Assembly (NCBI RefSeq): GCF_003814875.1
Contig: NZ_RKQF01000001.1
Location: forward strand, 7,998,001 to 8,062,000
Direction of reading: 5' to 3'
DNA length: 64,000 nucleotides
Source: Streptomyces sp. Ag109_O5-1
GTDB taxonomy: Bacteria; Actinomycetota; Actinomycetes; Streptomycetales; Streptomycetaceae
The number at the start of each line of letters is the position of its first letter. Positions within the stretch are counted from its first letter, which is position 1. This document shows, piece after piece, positions 1 through 7,124 of this stretch. Position numbers and translations under genes: made by a program. The notes beneath the pieces are model-generated. The model searched no databases. It had not been told where the DNA came from and was given only the letters and a program-made list of their open reading frames with translations.

Positions 1-373
1 GGACGAGTACCTGCCGAACCCGGACAACGCGTGGGGCCGCGTCCAGGTGAAGACCGGTCAGTCGACCACCGACACCGACGGCGTGGACACCCTCACCGTC
101 GAGGCGACCGTCGACGGCGAGGACACCGTCCTGACCGGCTCCGGCAACGGCCCGATCTCCGCCTTCTTCGACGCGCTGCAGAGCCTGGGCATCGACGTAC
201 GCCTCCTGGACTACCAGGAGCACACGATGAGCGAGGGCGCCTCCGCGCAGGCCGCCTCCTACATCGAATGCGCGATCGACGGCAAGATCCTCTGGGGAAT
301 CGGCATCGACGCGAACACGACGCGTGCGTCGCTGAAGGCGGTCGTCTCCGCCGTCAACCGCGCGGCGCGATAA
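1..373 (+). CDS. leuA: 2-isopropylmalate synthase, C-terminal part (partial)
   Basis: This is the last 123 residues of an open reading frame that enters from the left edge. The reading frame starts at base 2 with DEYLPNPDNAWGRVQVKTG and stops with TAA at 371-373. The composition and motifs (GNGPISAFFDALQSLG, DYQEHTMSEGASAQAASYIE) match the C-terminal leucine-sensing regulatory domain of LeuA, the first committed enzyme of leucine biosynthesis, which condenses acetyl-CoA and 2-oxoisovalerate. The catalytic TIM barrel lies outside the window. A strong hairpin follows 22 bases after the stop, so this is the end of the transcript. The family assignment is confident; only the catalytic half is unseen. 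Confidence 0.93.
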   Translation, partial: DEYLPNPDNAWGRVQVKTGQSTTDTDGVDTLTVEATVDGEDTVLTGSGNGPISAFFDALQSLGIDVRLLDYQEHTMSEGASAQAASYIECAIDGKILWGIGIDANTTRASLKAVVSAVNRAAR

Positions 374-394
374 CCCCTCTGACCGGCGGTTCAA

Positions 395-428
395 GGGGCC
401 TGATCACCGATTACGGTGATCAGGCCCC
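395..428 (+). terminator. Intrinsic terminator after leuA
   Basis: A perfect 15-bp stem (GGGGCCTGATCACCG at 395-409, its complement at 414-428) encloses the 4-base loop ATTA. It starts 22 bases after the leuA stop. There is no long U-tract, which is usual for Streptomyces terminators. Confidence 0.85.
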
Positions 429-557
429 GTCGTTTCCCGGCCATCCGGCCATGAAGATCACGGAAAGGTCTCGTACGCGGTACTGACTGCACGTCCTCCA
501 TGTGGCTAACATCACGCCAGCGGTGGCGATGTTGCCACGGCGTTACGGAGGTGCGAC

Positions 558-1253
558 GTGCTGCCAGTACGGGGACGAGACGGCCGGACCACCGGGCCTG
601 CCCGCATCCTGGGCACCCGCACCGCATGGACGCCCGTCGGCGACGGCCAGTTCTTCTGCCCCGGCTGCGGAGGCGACCGCAACTACCAGCGGCTCACCGG
701 CCGCCGCCGCTTCACCCTGCTCGGCGTGCCCGTGCTGCCGCGCGGCACCACCGGGCCGGTCGTGGAGTGCGCCGCCTGCCGTCACCACTACGGCACCGAC
801 GTCCTCGACCACCCCACCACCACCCGCTTCTCGGCGATGCTCCGCGACGCCGTGCACACCGTCGCCCTCGCCGTCCTCGCGGCCGGCGGCACCTGTGCGC
901 GTACGTCCCTGGAGGCGGCGGCGGTCGCCGTCCGCGCGGCCGGCTTCGAGGACGCCACGGAGGAACAGCTCGGCGCCCTCGTCGACGCGCTCGCCGCCGA
1001 CACCGGCCGGGTGTTCGAGCAGCCGGGCGGTGCGAGCCTCGCCATAGAGCTGCACGAGGCCCTGGAGCCGCTGGCCCCGCACCTCGCCCCCGCCGGCCGC
1101 GAGTCCCTGCTCCTCCAGGCCGCCCGGATCGCGCTCGCCGACGGCCCCTACACCAACGCCGAACGCGAGGCCCTCGGTACGGTCGGCGCGGCCCTGACCA
1201 TCTGCGCCGACGACGTGAGCCGGCTGCTGGCGGCGGCCCGCACACCGTCCTGA
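558..1253 (+). CDS. TerB-like domain protein with N-terminal zinc ribbon
   Basis: The 231-residue protein starts at GTG 558, six bases after GGAGG at 547-551. Residues 34-37 (CPGC) and 71-74 (CAAC) form a four-cysteine zinc ribbon. Residues from about 90 onward are helical and end in LLLQAARIALADGPYTNAEREALG, which resembles the acidic D-G helix signature of TerB/tellurite-resistance-like and DjlA-type domains. The molecular function of this family is not established, though metal binding is proposed for TerB. It has no membrane segment, so it is probably cytosolic. It appears monocistronic, lying between the leuA terminator and a sialidase gene with its own start region. Confidence 0.75.
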   Translation: MLPVRGRDGRTTGPARILGTRTAWTPVGDGQFFCPGCGGDRNYQRLTGRRRFTLLGVPVLPRGTTGPVVECAACRHHYGTDVLDHPTTTRFSAMLRDAVHTVALAVLAAGGTCARTSLEAAAVAVRAAGFEDATEEQLGALVDALAADTGRVFEQPGGASLAIELHEALEPLAPHLAPAGRESLLLQAARIALADGPYTNAEREALGTVGAALTICADDVSRLLAAARTPS

Positions 1254-1353
1254 CCCGCCGGCGGAACTGACGGAGCGCCAGACTCCGTGACCCGTTCGGC
1301 TGTTGCAGGAGTGCGGTGCGGGCGGCCGGGAGAAACATGGAAGAGTGAGCCAT

Positions 1354-2541
1354 GTGTCTCCTGTGACCCGCGTCAGCCGGATCTCCGTGACCGCCGCCCT
1401 GATCCTCGGCGCGTTCGCGGTCGAGCCCAAGGCCTGGGCGACGGCCACCTGCGAATCCTCCGTGCCCTATGTCTCCGGCGAGGGCGGTTACGCCCAGTAC
1501 CGCATCCCGGCCGTCGTCCGCACCTGGCGCGGCACCCTGCTGGCCTTCGCCGAGGGCCGGCACAGCACCACCGGGGACAGCGGTGACATCGATGTCGTGC
1601 TGAGACGTTCCACCGACGGCGGCTGCAGATGGGGCCCGCTCCAGGTGGTGGCCGACGGCAAGGGGGACACCCGGGGCAACCCGGCGCCGATGGTGGACCC
1701 GAGGAGCGGCCAGGTCGTCCTGGTGACCTCGTACAACGACGGCTCGGTGAGCGAGTCGCAGATCATGCGCGGCCAGGTCACCAAGGAGCAGAGCCGCCGG
1801 GTCTTCGTGCAGCGCAGCCCGGACGACGGCCGCCACTTCACGAAGCCGCACGAGATCACCGCCCAGGTGAAACCCGCCGGCTGGCGCTGGTACGCCACCG
1901 GTCCCGGCCATGCCGTCGCGCTCACCCGGGGACCGCACCGCGGCCGCCTGGTCGTGGCCTGCGACCACTCCGCCGCCCCGCGTCCCGGCTCCTCCGACAC
2001 CGGGCGCGAGGCCAAGTACTACGGCGGGCACGCGATCTACAGCGACGACGGCGGCCACAGCTGGCACCTCGGCTTCGTCGGCGACTCCTACACCGGCCAC
2101 GACAACGCCAACGAGACGACCGCCGCCCAACTCCCCGACGGCCGCCTCTACTTCAACGCCCGCGACCAGGACGGCTCCAGCCCCGGCAACCGCCTCGACG
2201 CCTGGTCGAGCGACGGCGGCGAGACCCTGGACGCCGTCTACACCGTCCAGCCGACGCTCGGCGAGGTCCCCGTGGTCGAGGGCTCCGCCCTCCAACTCCA
2301 GGGTCCCGAGGCCCCGTTGCTCTTCTCGGGCCCGTCCGTCCCGACCGCGCGCAGGGCCATGGCCCTGTGGACCAGCACGGACGAGGGGATCACCTTCGGC
2401 AGACTCCGCACCCTCTCCGACCTGAAGGCGGCCTACTCGGACCTGGTGCAGGTGGACGGGAACACGGTGGGGGTGCTGTACGAGACGGGGACGAAGACGG
2501 CGTACGACACGATCGAGTTCCGGCGCCTCCCCGCTCCCTGA
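1354..2541 (+). CDS. Secreted exo-alpha-sialidase (GH33-type BNR propeller)
   Basis: The protein hydrolyses terminal sialic acids from glycans and is predicted to act outside the cell. The N-terminus reads as a signal peptide (basic VTRVSR, then VTAALILGAFAVEPKAWA). YRIP near residue 49 is the family's FRIP/YRIP arginine motif. Five Asp-box (SxDxGxxW/F) repeats are visible: STDGGCRW, SPDDGRHF, SDDGGHSW, SSDGGETL and STDEGITF, as expected for a six-bladed propeller. GDSGDIDVVLRRS after the first strand is typical of GH33. The length of 395 residues is normal. I chose GTG 1354 because a GGAAGAG lies about eight bases upstream; GTG 1345 or TTG 1303 are possible. A peptide-type importer and a NanA-like aldolase lie 2-8 kb downstream, which may be functionally linked. 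Confidence 0.85.
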   Translation: MSPVTRVSRISVTAALILGAFAVEPKAWATATCESSVPYVSGEGGYAQYRIPAVVRTWRGTLLAFAEGRHSTTGDSGDIDVVLRRSTDGGCRWGPLQVVADGKGDTRGNPAPMVDPRSGQVVLVTSYNDGSVSESQIMRGQVTKEQSRRVFVQRSPDDGRHFTKPHEITAQVKPAGWRWYATGPGHAVALTRGPHRGRLVVACDHSAAPRPGSSDTGREAKYYGGHAIYSDDGGHSWHLGFVGDSYTGHDNANETTAAQLPDGRLYFNARDQDGSSPGNRLDAWSSDGGETLDAVYTVQPTLGEVPVVEGSALQLQGPEAPLLFSGPSVPTARRAMALWTSTDEGITFGRLRTLSDLKAAYSDLVQVDGNTVGVLYETGTKTAYDTIEFRRLPAP

Positions 2542-2609
2542 GGCAACTTCCGCACGGCCGGGCAACCGAACCCGGGCGACCGGTGGTCTGGAGGGCGAGG
2601 GGGTGGCCG

Positions 2610-3143
2610 ATGCAGGCCGAACTAGAGGCCCAGTTCCAGGAATTCGTCAGAGCGAGGTGGACCCATCTCGTACGGACCGCCTATCTGCTCACCGGCGACC
2701 CGCACCACGCGGAGGATCTCACGCAGACCGCGCTGGCCAAGGCGTACCGGTCGTGGCGCCGCGTCTCACGGGCCGACCACCCGGAGGCGTACGTCCGCCG
2801 CATGCTGGTCAGCTGCAACAGCGACCGGTTCCGCAAACGCCGGGTCCCGGAGGCGCTGACCGCCGCACCGCCGGAGCGCGCGGGGTACGACGACGCCGTG
2901 ACCCGGGCGGACGAGCGCGGCACACTGCTCGCCGCCCTGGCGGGACTGCCGCCCAAGCAGCGCGCGGTGGTGGTGCTGCGGTACTGGGAGGACCTGTCCG
3001 AGGCGGAGGTCGCCGACGTGCTCGGCTGCTCCCCGGGCACGGTCAAGAGCCAGGCCTCCAAGGGCCTGGCGAAGTTGCGTACGTTTCCGGGGCTCGCCCA
3101 GGCCATGAGCCACGCGGGGCCCGGACAGGGAGGCACCAGGTGA
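2610..3143 (+). CDS. SigE-family ECF RNA polymerase sigma factor
   Basis: This 177-residue protein has the two-domain layout of ECF sigma factors. Sigma region 2 contains HLVRTAYLLTGDPHHAEDLTQTALAKAY split over residues about 18-50. Sigma region 4 contains LPPKQRAVVVLRYWEDLSEAEVADVLG followed by the recognition helix SPGTVKSQASKGLAKLR. The family directs RNA polymerase to a small set of extracytoplasmic or stress genes. ATG 2610 follows a GAGGGCGAGG ribosome binding site. The stop overlaps the GTG of the next gene by four bases, so the two are translationally coupled; such partners are often anti-sigma factors or membrane sensors. Confidence 0.88.
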   Translation: MQAELEAQFQEFVRARWTHLVRTAYLLTGDPHHAEDLTQTALAKAYRSWRRVSRADHPEAYVRRMLVSCNSDRFRKRRVPEALTAAPPERAGYDDAVTRADERGTLLAALAGLPPKQRAVVVLRYWEDLSEAEVADVLGCSPGTVKSQASKGLAKLRTFPGLAQAMSHAGPGQGGTR

Positions 3144-4075
3144 GCGGGGAGCAGCGGGACACGGGAGCCGAGCCGGACTTCGAAGCCCGGGTCAGGGAAC
3201 TGTTGGCGGGGGACGCGTCGACGATCCGGCCGTCGCCGGTGCCGTACCCGGAGATCCGCCGGCGGGGCGTGCTGGAGCGGCGGCGGCGTCTCGCGGTGAG
3301 CGGGGCGGCGCTGGCGGCCCTGGCGGCGGTGCCGGTCGGCGCGTACGCGATGGGCGGCAGCACCACGACCGGCCCGGCCGGGCCGAGCCCCTCCGTGCAC
3401 ACCAGCGCGCGCCCGACGCCGGCACCGACCCCGTCGGTCACCCCGTCCGGGCCCGCCCGGCCCATGTCCGCGCACCAGCTCCTCGACGGGATCACCTTCG
3501 AGCAGGCCGCCGACGGACTCGGCAGGTGCCTCGACAACAACAAGGCGAACCGGCCGGCCAACGACCCGGCCCACCTCGATCTGGGCGACCCCGCCGGGTA
3601 CCGGATCATCCTGGCGATGAAGAGCACCGGCGACTCCAACACCCCCGGCGACGGCTACTTCGTGGTCGCGGTCCGCGAGAAGCCGACGCCGGTCCGGCTG
3701 ATCTGCACCATCAAGGACGGCGAGGCCTCCGGGCTGAACACCAGCGCGGGGAACCCCTACGGCGACTCGAAGCAGCCCGTGGTCCCGGACATGAACAGCG
3801 GCAAGCTGTACCAGCAGTCGTTCATCGACAAGGGCAACTGGAAGCTGCCGTTCAGGTGGGGGATCATCGGCGGCTACCGCGGCTCGGTGGCCCGGATGAC
3901 CGCCTCCTACGGCGGCAGCACGGGCGAGGTGGTCCTCGACCACGGCTGGTTCGTCGCCACCGGCACCCTGCACCGTCAGGTCACCAAGGCCCCGCACCTC
4001 AAGGGCTACGACGCGACGGGCAAGCTCGTCTACGACTCCGACCAGGACACGTCGTACGAGAAGACGCTGCCCTAG
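3140..4075 (+). CDS. Membrane-anchored extracytoplasmic protein coupled to the ECF sigma factor
   Basis: The 311-residue product begins at GTG 3140 inside the stop of the sigma factor gene. Residues 1-50 are cytoplasmic and charged, ending in a basic stretch RRRGVLERRRR. Residues 51-71 form one membrane helix. A Pro/Ser/Thr-rich linker follows to about residue 110, and the remaining 200 residues form an exported domain with no motif I recognise. The arrangement (short cytoplasmic N-terminus, single helix, large external domain, sigma-coupled start) is that expected of an anti-sigma factor or sensor partner. No zinc-binding HxxxCxxC anti-sigma motif is visible, so the role is inferred from position only. 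Confidence 0.7.
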   Translation: MSGEQRDTGAEPDFEARVRELLAGDASTIRPSPVPYPEIRRRGVLERRRRLAVSGAALAALAAVPVGAYAMGGSTTTGPAGPSPSVHTSARPTPAPTPSVTPSGPARPMSAHQLLDGITFEQAADGLGRCLDNNKANRPANDPAHLDLGDPAGYRIILAMKSTGDSNTPGDGYFVVAVREKPTPVRLICTIKDGEASGLNTSAGNPYGDSKQPVVPDMNSGKLYQQSFIDKGNWKLPFRWGIIGGYRGSVARMTASYGGSTGEVVLDHGWFVATGTLHRQVTKAPHLKGYDATGKLVYDSDQDTSYEKTLP

Positions 4076-4112
4076 GGCCCCTAGGGGGCCTAGGTGAGGT
4101 CCGGGGCGCGCA

Positions 4113-4262
4113 TCACGTACGGGTCTCCCGGAGCAGCTCCTGGGGGCTGGAGAAGTAGCGGTAGGCGGTGGCCGTCGGGACCTGCGCCGCCTCCGCCGCG
4201 TCCGCGATGGTGACCGTACGCCCCTCGCGCAGCAGCTCGGCGGGCCGCCGGATCAGCTTCCG
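4113..4262 (-). pseudogene. Remnant of a TetR-family regulator (HTH portion only)
   Basis: Read on the minus strand, LIRRPAELLREGRTVTIADA, then AEAAQVPTATAYRYFSSPQELL, is the helix-turn-helix region of a TetR-type repressor. It stops a few codons later at 4113-4115, and homology on the other side ends near 4262. There the sequence runs directly into a fragment of a different gene on the opposite strand. The ligand-binding domain of about 140 residues is absent, so this is not a functional repressor. Confidence 0.7.
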
Positions 4263-4362
4263 GATCCTGCATGTCTTCGAGTTCCGTGACGGCAGGATCT
4301 CCCGGGAGAACGTGTGGCTGGACGGCGCCTCGGTGGCGGCCCGGCTCACCGCTCCCGCGTAG
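4261..4362 (+). pseudogene. Remnant of a SnoaL-like ester cyclase / NTF2-fold protein (C-terminus only)
   Basis: On the plus strand, ILHVFEFRDGRISRENVWLD plus GASVAARLTAP and a TAG stop at 4360-4362 form the C-terminal strand and tail of SnoaL-like polyketide-cyclase-fold proteins. The rest of the gene (about 100 residues) is missing; upstream the sequence is antisense to the TetR fragment. TetR/SnoaL divergent pairs are common in Streptomyces, so a single deletion in such a pair may have produced this junction. Confidence 0.6.
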
Positions 4363-4546
4363 CACCCCGGCGCCGGCCGCCGACCCGCCGGCCGGCGCCA
4401 ACTCCCTTCGAACCGCGGTGCCATTGGTCCGACCTATGACGGTTTACGCCATTCGCGTGCGTTGCCTTGACCGTCCCCTAACCCCCTCTTATGGTCGCGC
4501 TAACACAGGACGTCCGACGTCTCCGTTCCCCCACGCTGGAGGCACC

Positions 4547-6160
4547 GTGCGCGACGAGGCGACCCACGGCCGCAGGACGTTCCTGACCCGCACCGGCGTG
4601 CTGGGCGCGGCCGCCTCGCTGGCCTCACTGACCTCGCTGACGGCCTGCGGCCCCAAGTCCACGATCGACCTCGGCGGCAGCGGCTCCGGCCGCACCCTGA
4701 CGGCCGTGATCGGCTACGGCAACGACGGCAGCTGGGACCCGACCCAGACCGCGTCCGCGTTCGCGATGGCCGCCAACAACCACATCTACGAGGGCCTCGC
4801 CGACACCGACCCGATCACCCGCGCCCCCTACCCGGCGCTGGCCACCCGGCTGCCCGCCGACCCGGACGCGACCACCTGGCGGTTCACCCTCCGCCAGGGG
4901 GCCACCTTCCACGACGGGAAGCCGGTCACCGCCGACGACGTCGTCTTCGTCTTCGACCGGATCCTCGACCCGCACACCCGGACCCTCGCCCAGGGCTTCT
5001 TCGCGAGCTGGCTGAAGGAGGCCCGGAAGGTCGACGCCCGGACCGTCGACCTGGTCCTCAGGTTCCCCTTCCCTGACGGCATCGCCCGGCTCACCCTCGC
5101 CAAGGTCATGCCGGCGCACGTGTTCTCCCGGCCGGGCGCCTGGGACGACGCGATCAGGGGACTCGCGGTCGGTTCGGGGCCGTACCGGCAGACCGGCCAC
5201 CACCCGAAGTCGAACACCACCTTCGCCGCGCACGACCGCTACAACGGCCCCCGCAGACCCGCCTTCGAGCGCATGAACTGGCTGACGATCGTCGACGCGG
5301 CCTCGCGCGTGGCGCGGATCTCCGGGGTCGACGCGGGCGCGCAGATCTCCGACAACATCCCGTACGCCAACATCCCCCGCCTCGAACAGGGCGGGCTGTC
5401 GGTCGGCGGCGGTGCCGGGATGAACAACGCGTTCCTGATGTTCAACACCCGGCACAAGCCCTTCGACGACGTCCGCGTCCGGCAGGCCCTGCACCACGCC
5501 ATCGACAAGGCGAAGATCGTCGAGGTCGCCCTCAAGGGCCGCGGAAAACCAGCGAGTTCGTTCCTGAACGAGACCAACCCCACCTACCGCAGGGCGAAGA
5601 CGGTCTACGACTACGACCCTGACAAGGCGAAGGCGCTCCTGAAGGCCGCCGGAGTCAGCGGGCTGCACATCGACATCCTCGCGGTCGACGTGAGCTGGCT
5701 CGTCGACTGCCTGCCCACCATCAAGTCGTCCTGGGACGCGATCGGCGTCCCGACGACCCTGTCCCCGCAGGAGACCACGGCCGTGTTCACCAAGATGGAC
5801 CAGAAACAGGACTACCAGGTCGTCGCCGCGGTCTCGAACCCCAACCAGTTCGGCCTCGACGCCGACCTGATCATGCACTACAACTACGGCCCCGGGAACC
5901 TCTGGATGGGCTACGCCCGCTGGGCCGACAACGCGGTCGCGAAGCGGCTCTTCAAGGACATGGACGCGGCCACCCGCGAACCGGACCCGGACAAGAAGAA
6001 GACGATGATCCAGGACTACATCGACATCGTCGCCGAACAGGCGGTCCTCTACCCGGTGGTCCACAACGAGCTGATCACCGCCTGGGACCCGCGCAGGCTC
6101 ACCGGCATAAGGGCCCAGCCCTACCCGGGCATCAACGTCCTCACCGCCAAGTGGGCCTGA
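4547..6160 (+). CDS. ABC importer substrate-binding lipoprotein, peptide/SBP_bac_5 family
   Basis: This 537-residue protein is the extracellular solute receptor of the importer encoded by the next three genes. The N-terminus carries twin arginines at residues 9-10 (RRTFL), a hydrophobic stretch and a lipobox LTAC with Cys34. It is therefore probably Tat-exported and lipid-anchored. The sequence has the family hallmarks: W(D/N)PTQTASAFAMAANNHIYEGL, WRFTLRQGATFHDGKPVTADDVVF, and a late FDDVRVRQALHHAIDK. GTG 4547 follows TGGAGG at 4537-4542. SBP_bac_5 receptors bind oligopeptides, but members also carry nickel, opines, sugars and sialic acid, so the ligand cannot be read from the sequence. Confidence 0.88.
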   Translation: MRDEATHGRRTFLTRTGVLGAAASLASLTSLTACGPKSTIDLGGSGSGRTLTAVIGYGNDGSWDPTQTASAFAMAANNHIYEGLADTDPITRAPYPALATRLPADPDATTWRFTLRQGATFHDGKPVTADDVVFVFDRILDPHTRTLAQGFFASWLKEARKVDARTVDLVLRFPFPDGIARLTLAKVMPAHVFSRPGAWDDAIRGLAVGSGPYRQTGHHPKSNTTFAAHDRYNGPRRPAFERMNWLTIVDAASRVARISGVDAGAQISDNIPYANIPRLEQGGLSVGGGAGMNNAFLMFNTRHKPFDDVRVRQALHHAIDKAKIVEVALKGRGKPASSFLNETNPTYRRAKTVYDYDPDKAKALLKAAGVSGLHIDILAVDVSWLVDCLPTIKSSWDAIGVPTTLSPQETTAVFTKMDQKQDYQVVAAVSNPNQFGLDADLIMHYNYGPGNLWMGYARWADNAVAKRLFKDMDAATREPDPDKKKTMIQDYIDIVAEQAVLYPVVHNELITAWDPRRLTGIRAQPYPGINVLTAKWA

Positions 6161-6164
6161 CCCC

Positions 6165-7124
6165 ATGGCCGCCGTCCTGCGCATCCTGCTGCGCCGCGTC
6201 GCCCTGCTGGTGCCGCTGCTGCTCGGCATCGTCCTGTTCGTGTTCCTGGTGATGCGCTTCTCCGACGTCGACCCGGCGTCCGCGTTCTTCCAGGGCGCCA
6301 ACCCCACCCCGCAGCAACTCCACGCCTTCCGGGAGCGCAACGGCCTCCTCGACCCGCTCCCCGTCCGCTACGTCCACTTCGTCGGCGACCTGCTCCACGG
6401 CGACCTCGGCACCAGCGCCCTCACCCGCACCCCGGTCCTCGACCAGGTCCTCACCGCGCTCCCGCTCACCCTCCAGCTGACCTTCCTGGGCCTGGGGATC
6501 GCTGTCGTCCTGTCGCTGCTCGGAGGTGTGACGGCGGCCATCCACCGCGACCGCTGGCCCGACCAGGTCATCCGCGCGCTCTCCCTCGTCGGGGTCGCCG
6601 CCCCGGCCTTCTGGCTCGCCCTGCTGATGATCCAGTACCTCGCCGTCGACCGCGGTTGGTTCCCCTCCGGCGGCTACATCAACCCGGAGGACTCCGTCAC
6701 CGGCTGGCTGAGGACCATGGCCCTGCCCGCCCTCGCGCTCTCCCTCCCGGTCGCCGCCCAGCTCACCCGGATCGTCCGCACCTCGGTGGTCGAGGAACTC
6801 GACAAGGACTACGTCCGCACCGCGATCGGCAGCGGCCTGCCACCCCATGTCGTGGTCGGCCGCAACGTGCTCCGCAACGCGCTGGTGAACCCCCTGACCG
6901 TGCTCGGCCTGCGCGTCGGCTACCTCCTCGGCGGCGCGGTCGTCATCGAGACCGTCTTCGCTCTGCCCGGCATGGGCAAGCTGATGATCGACGCCGTCCA
7001 GAACGGCGACCCCGCCGTCGTCCAGGGCGTGGTCCTCACCACCGCGACCGGCTTCGTCGTCGTCAACCTCGTCATCGACATCCTCTATCTGCTGGTCAAC
7101 CCGCGTCTGAGGGAGGCGACATGA
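6165..7124 (+). CDS. ABC importer permease, DppB type
   Basis: A 319-residue integral membrane protein with six predicted helices. The first helix is LLVPLLLGIVLFVFLVMRF. The C-terminal half carries the EAA loop (GSGLPPHVVVGRNVLRNALV) that docks on the ATPase, and the conserved VIETVFALPGMGKLMIDAV of DppB permeases. It begins five bases after the receptor gene stop and overlaps the next start by four bases (ATGA), so the genes are coupled. It pairs with the DppC-type domain of the following fusion protein. Confidence 0.9.
   Translation: MAAVLRILLRRVALLVPLLLGIVLFVFLVMRFSDVDPASAFFQGANPTPQQLHAFRERNGLLDPLPVRYVHFVGDLLHGDLGTSALTRTPVLDQVLTALPLTLQLTFLGLGIAVVLSLLGGVTAAIHRDRWPDQVIRALSLVGVAAPAFWLALLMIQYLAVDRGWFPSGGYINPEDSVTGWLRTMALPALALSLPVAAQLTRIVRTSVVEELDKDYVRTAIGSGLPPHVVVGRNVLRNALVNPLTVLGLRVGYLLGGAVVIETVFALPGMGKLMIDAVQNGDPAVVQGVVLTTATGFVVVNLVIDILYLLVNPRLREAT

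Noticed and set aside
4076..4112. Terminator candidate GGGCCCCTAGGGGGCC after the sigma-coupled gene
   Set aside because: The dyad has a mismatch and overlapping alternatives, so it was not listed as a feature.
4625..6340. Long open frame (571 codons) on the minus strand opposite the substrate-binding protein
   Set aside because: It is the mirror frame of a well-supported SBP_bac_5 gene, rich in Arg/Gly/Val with no motif; such shadows are expected at over 70% GC.
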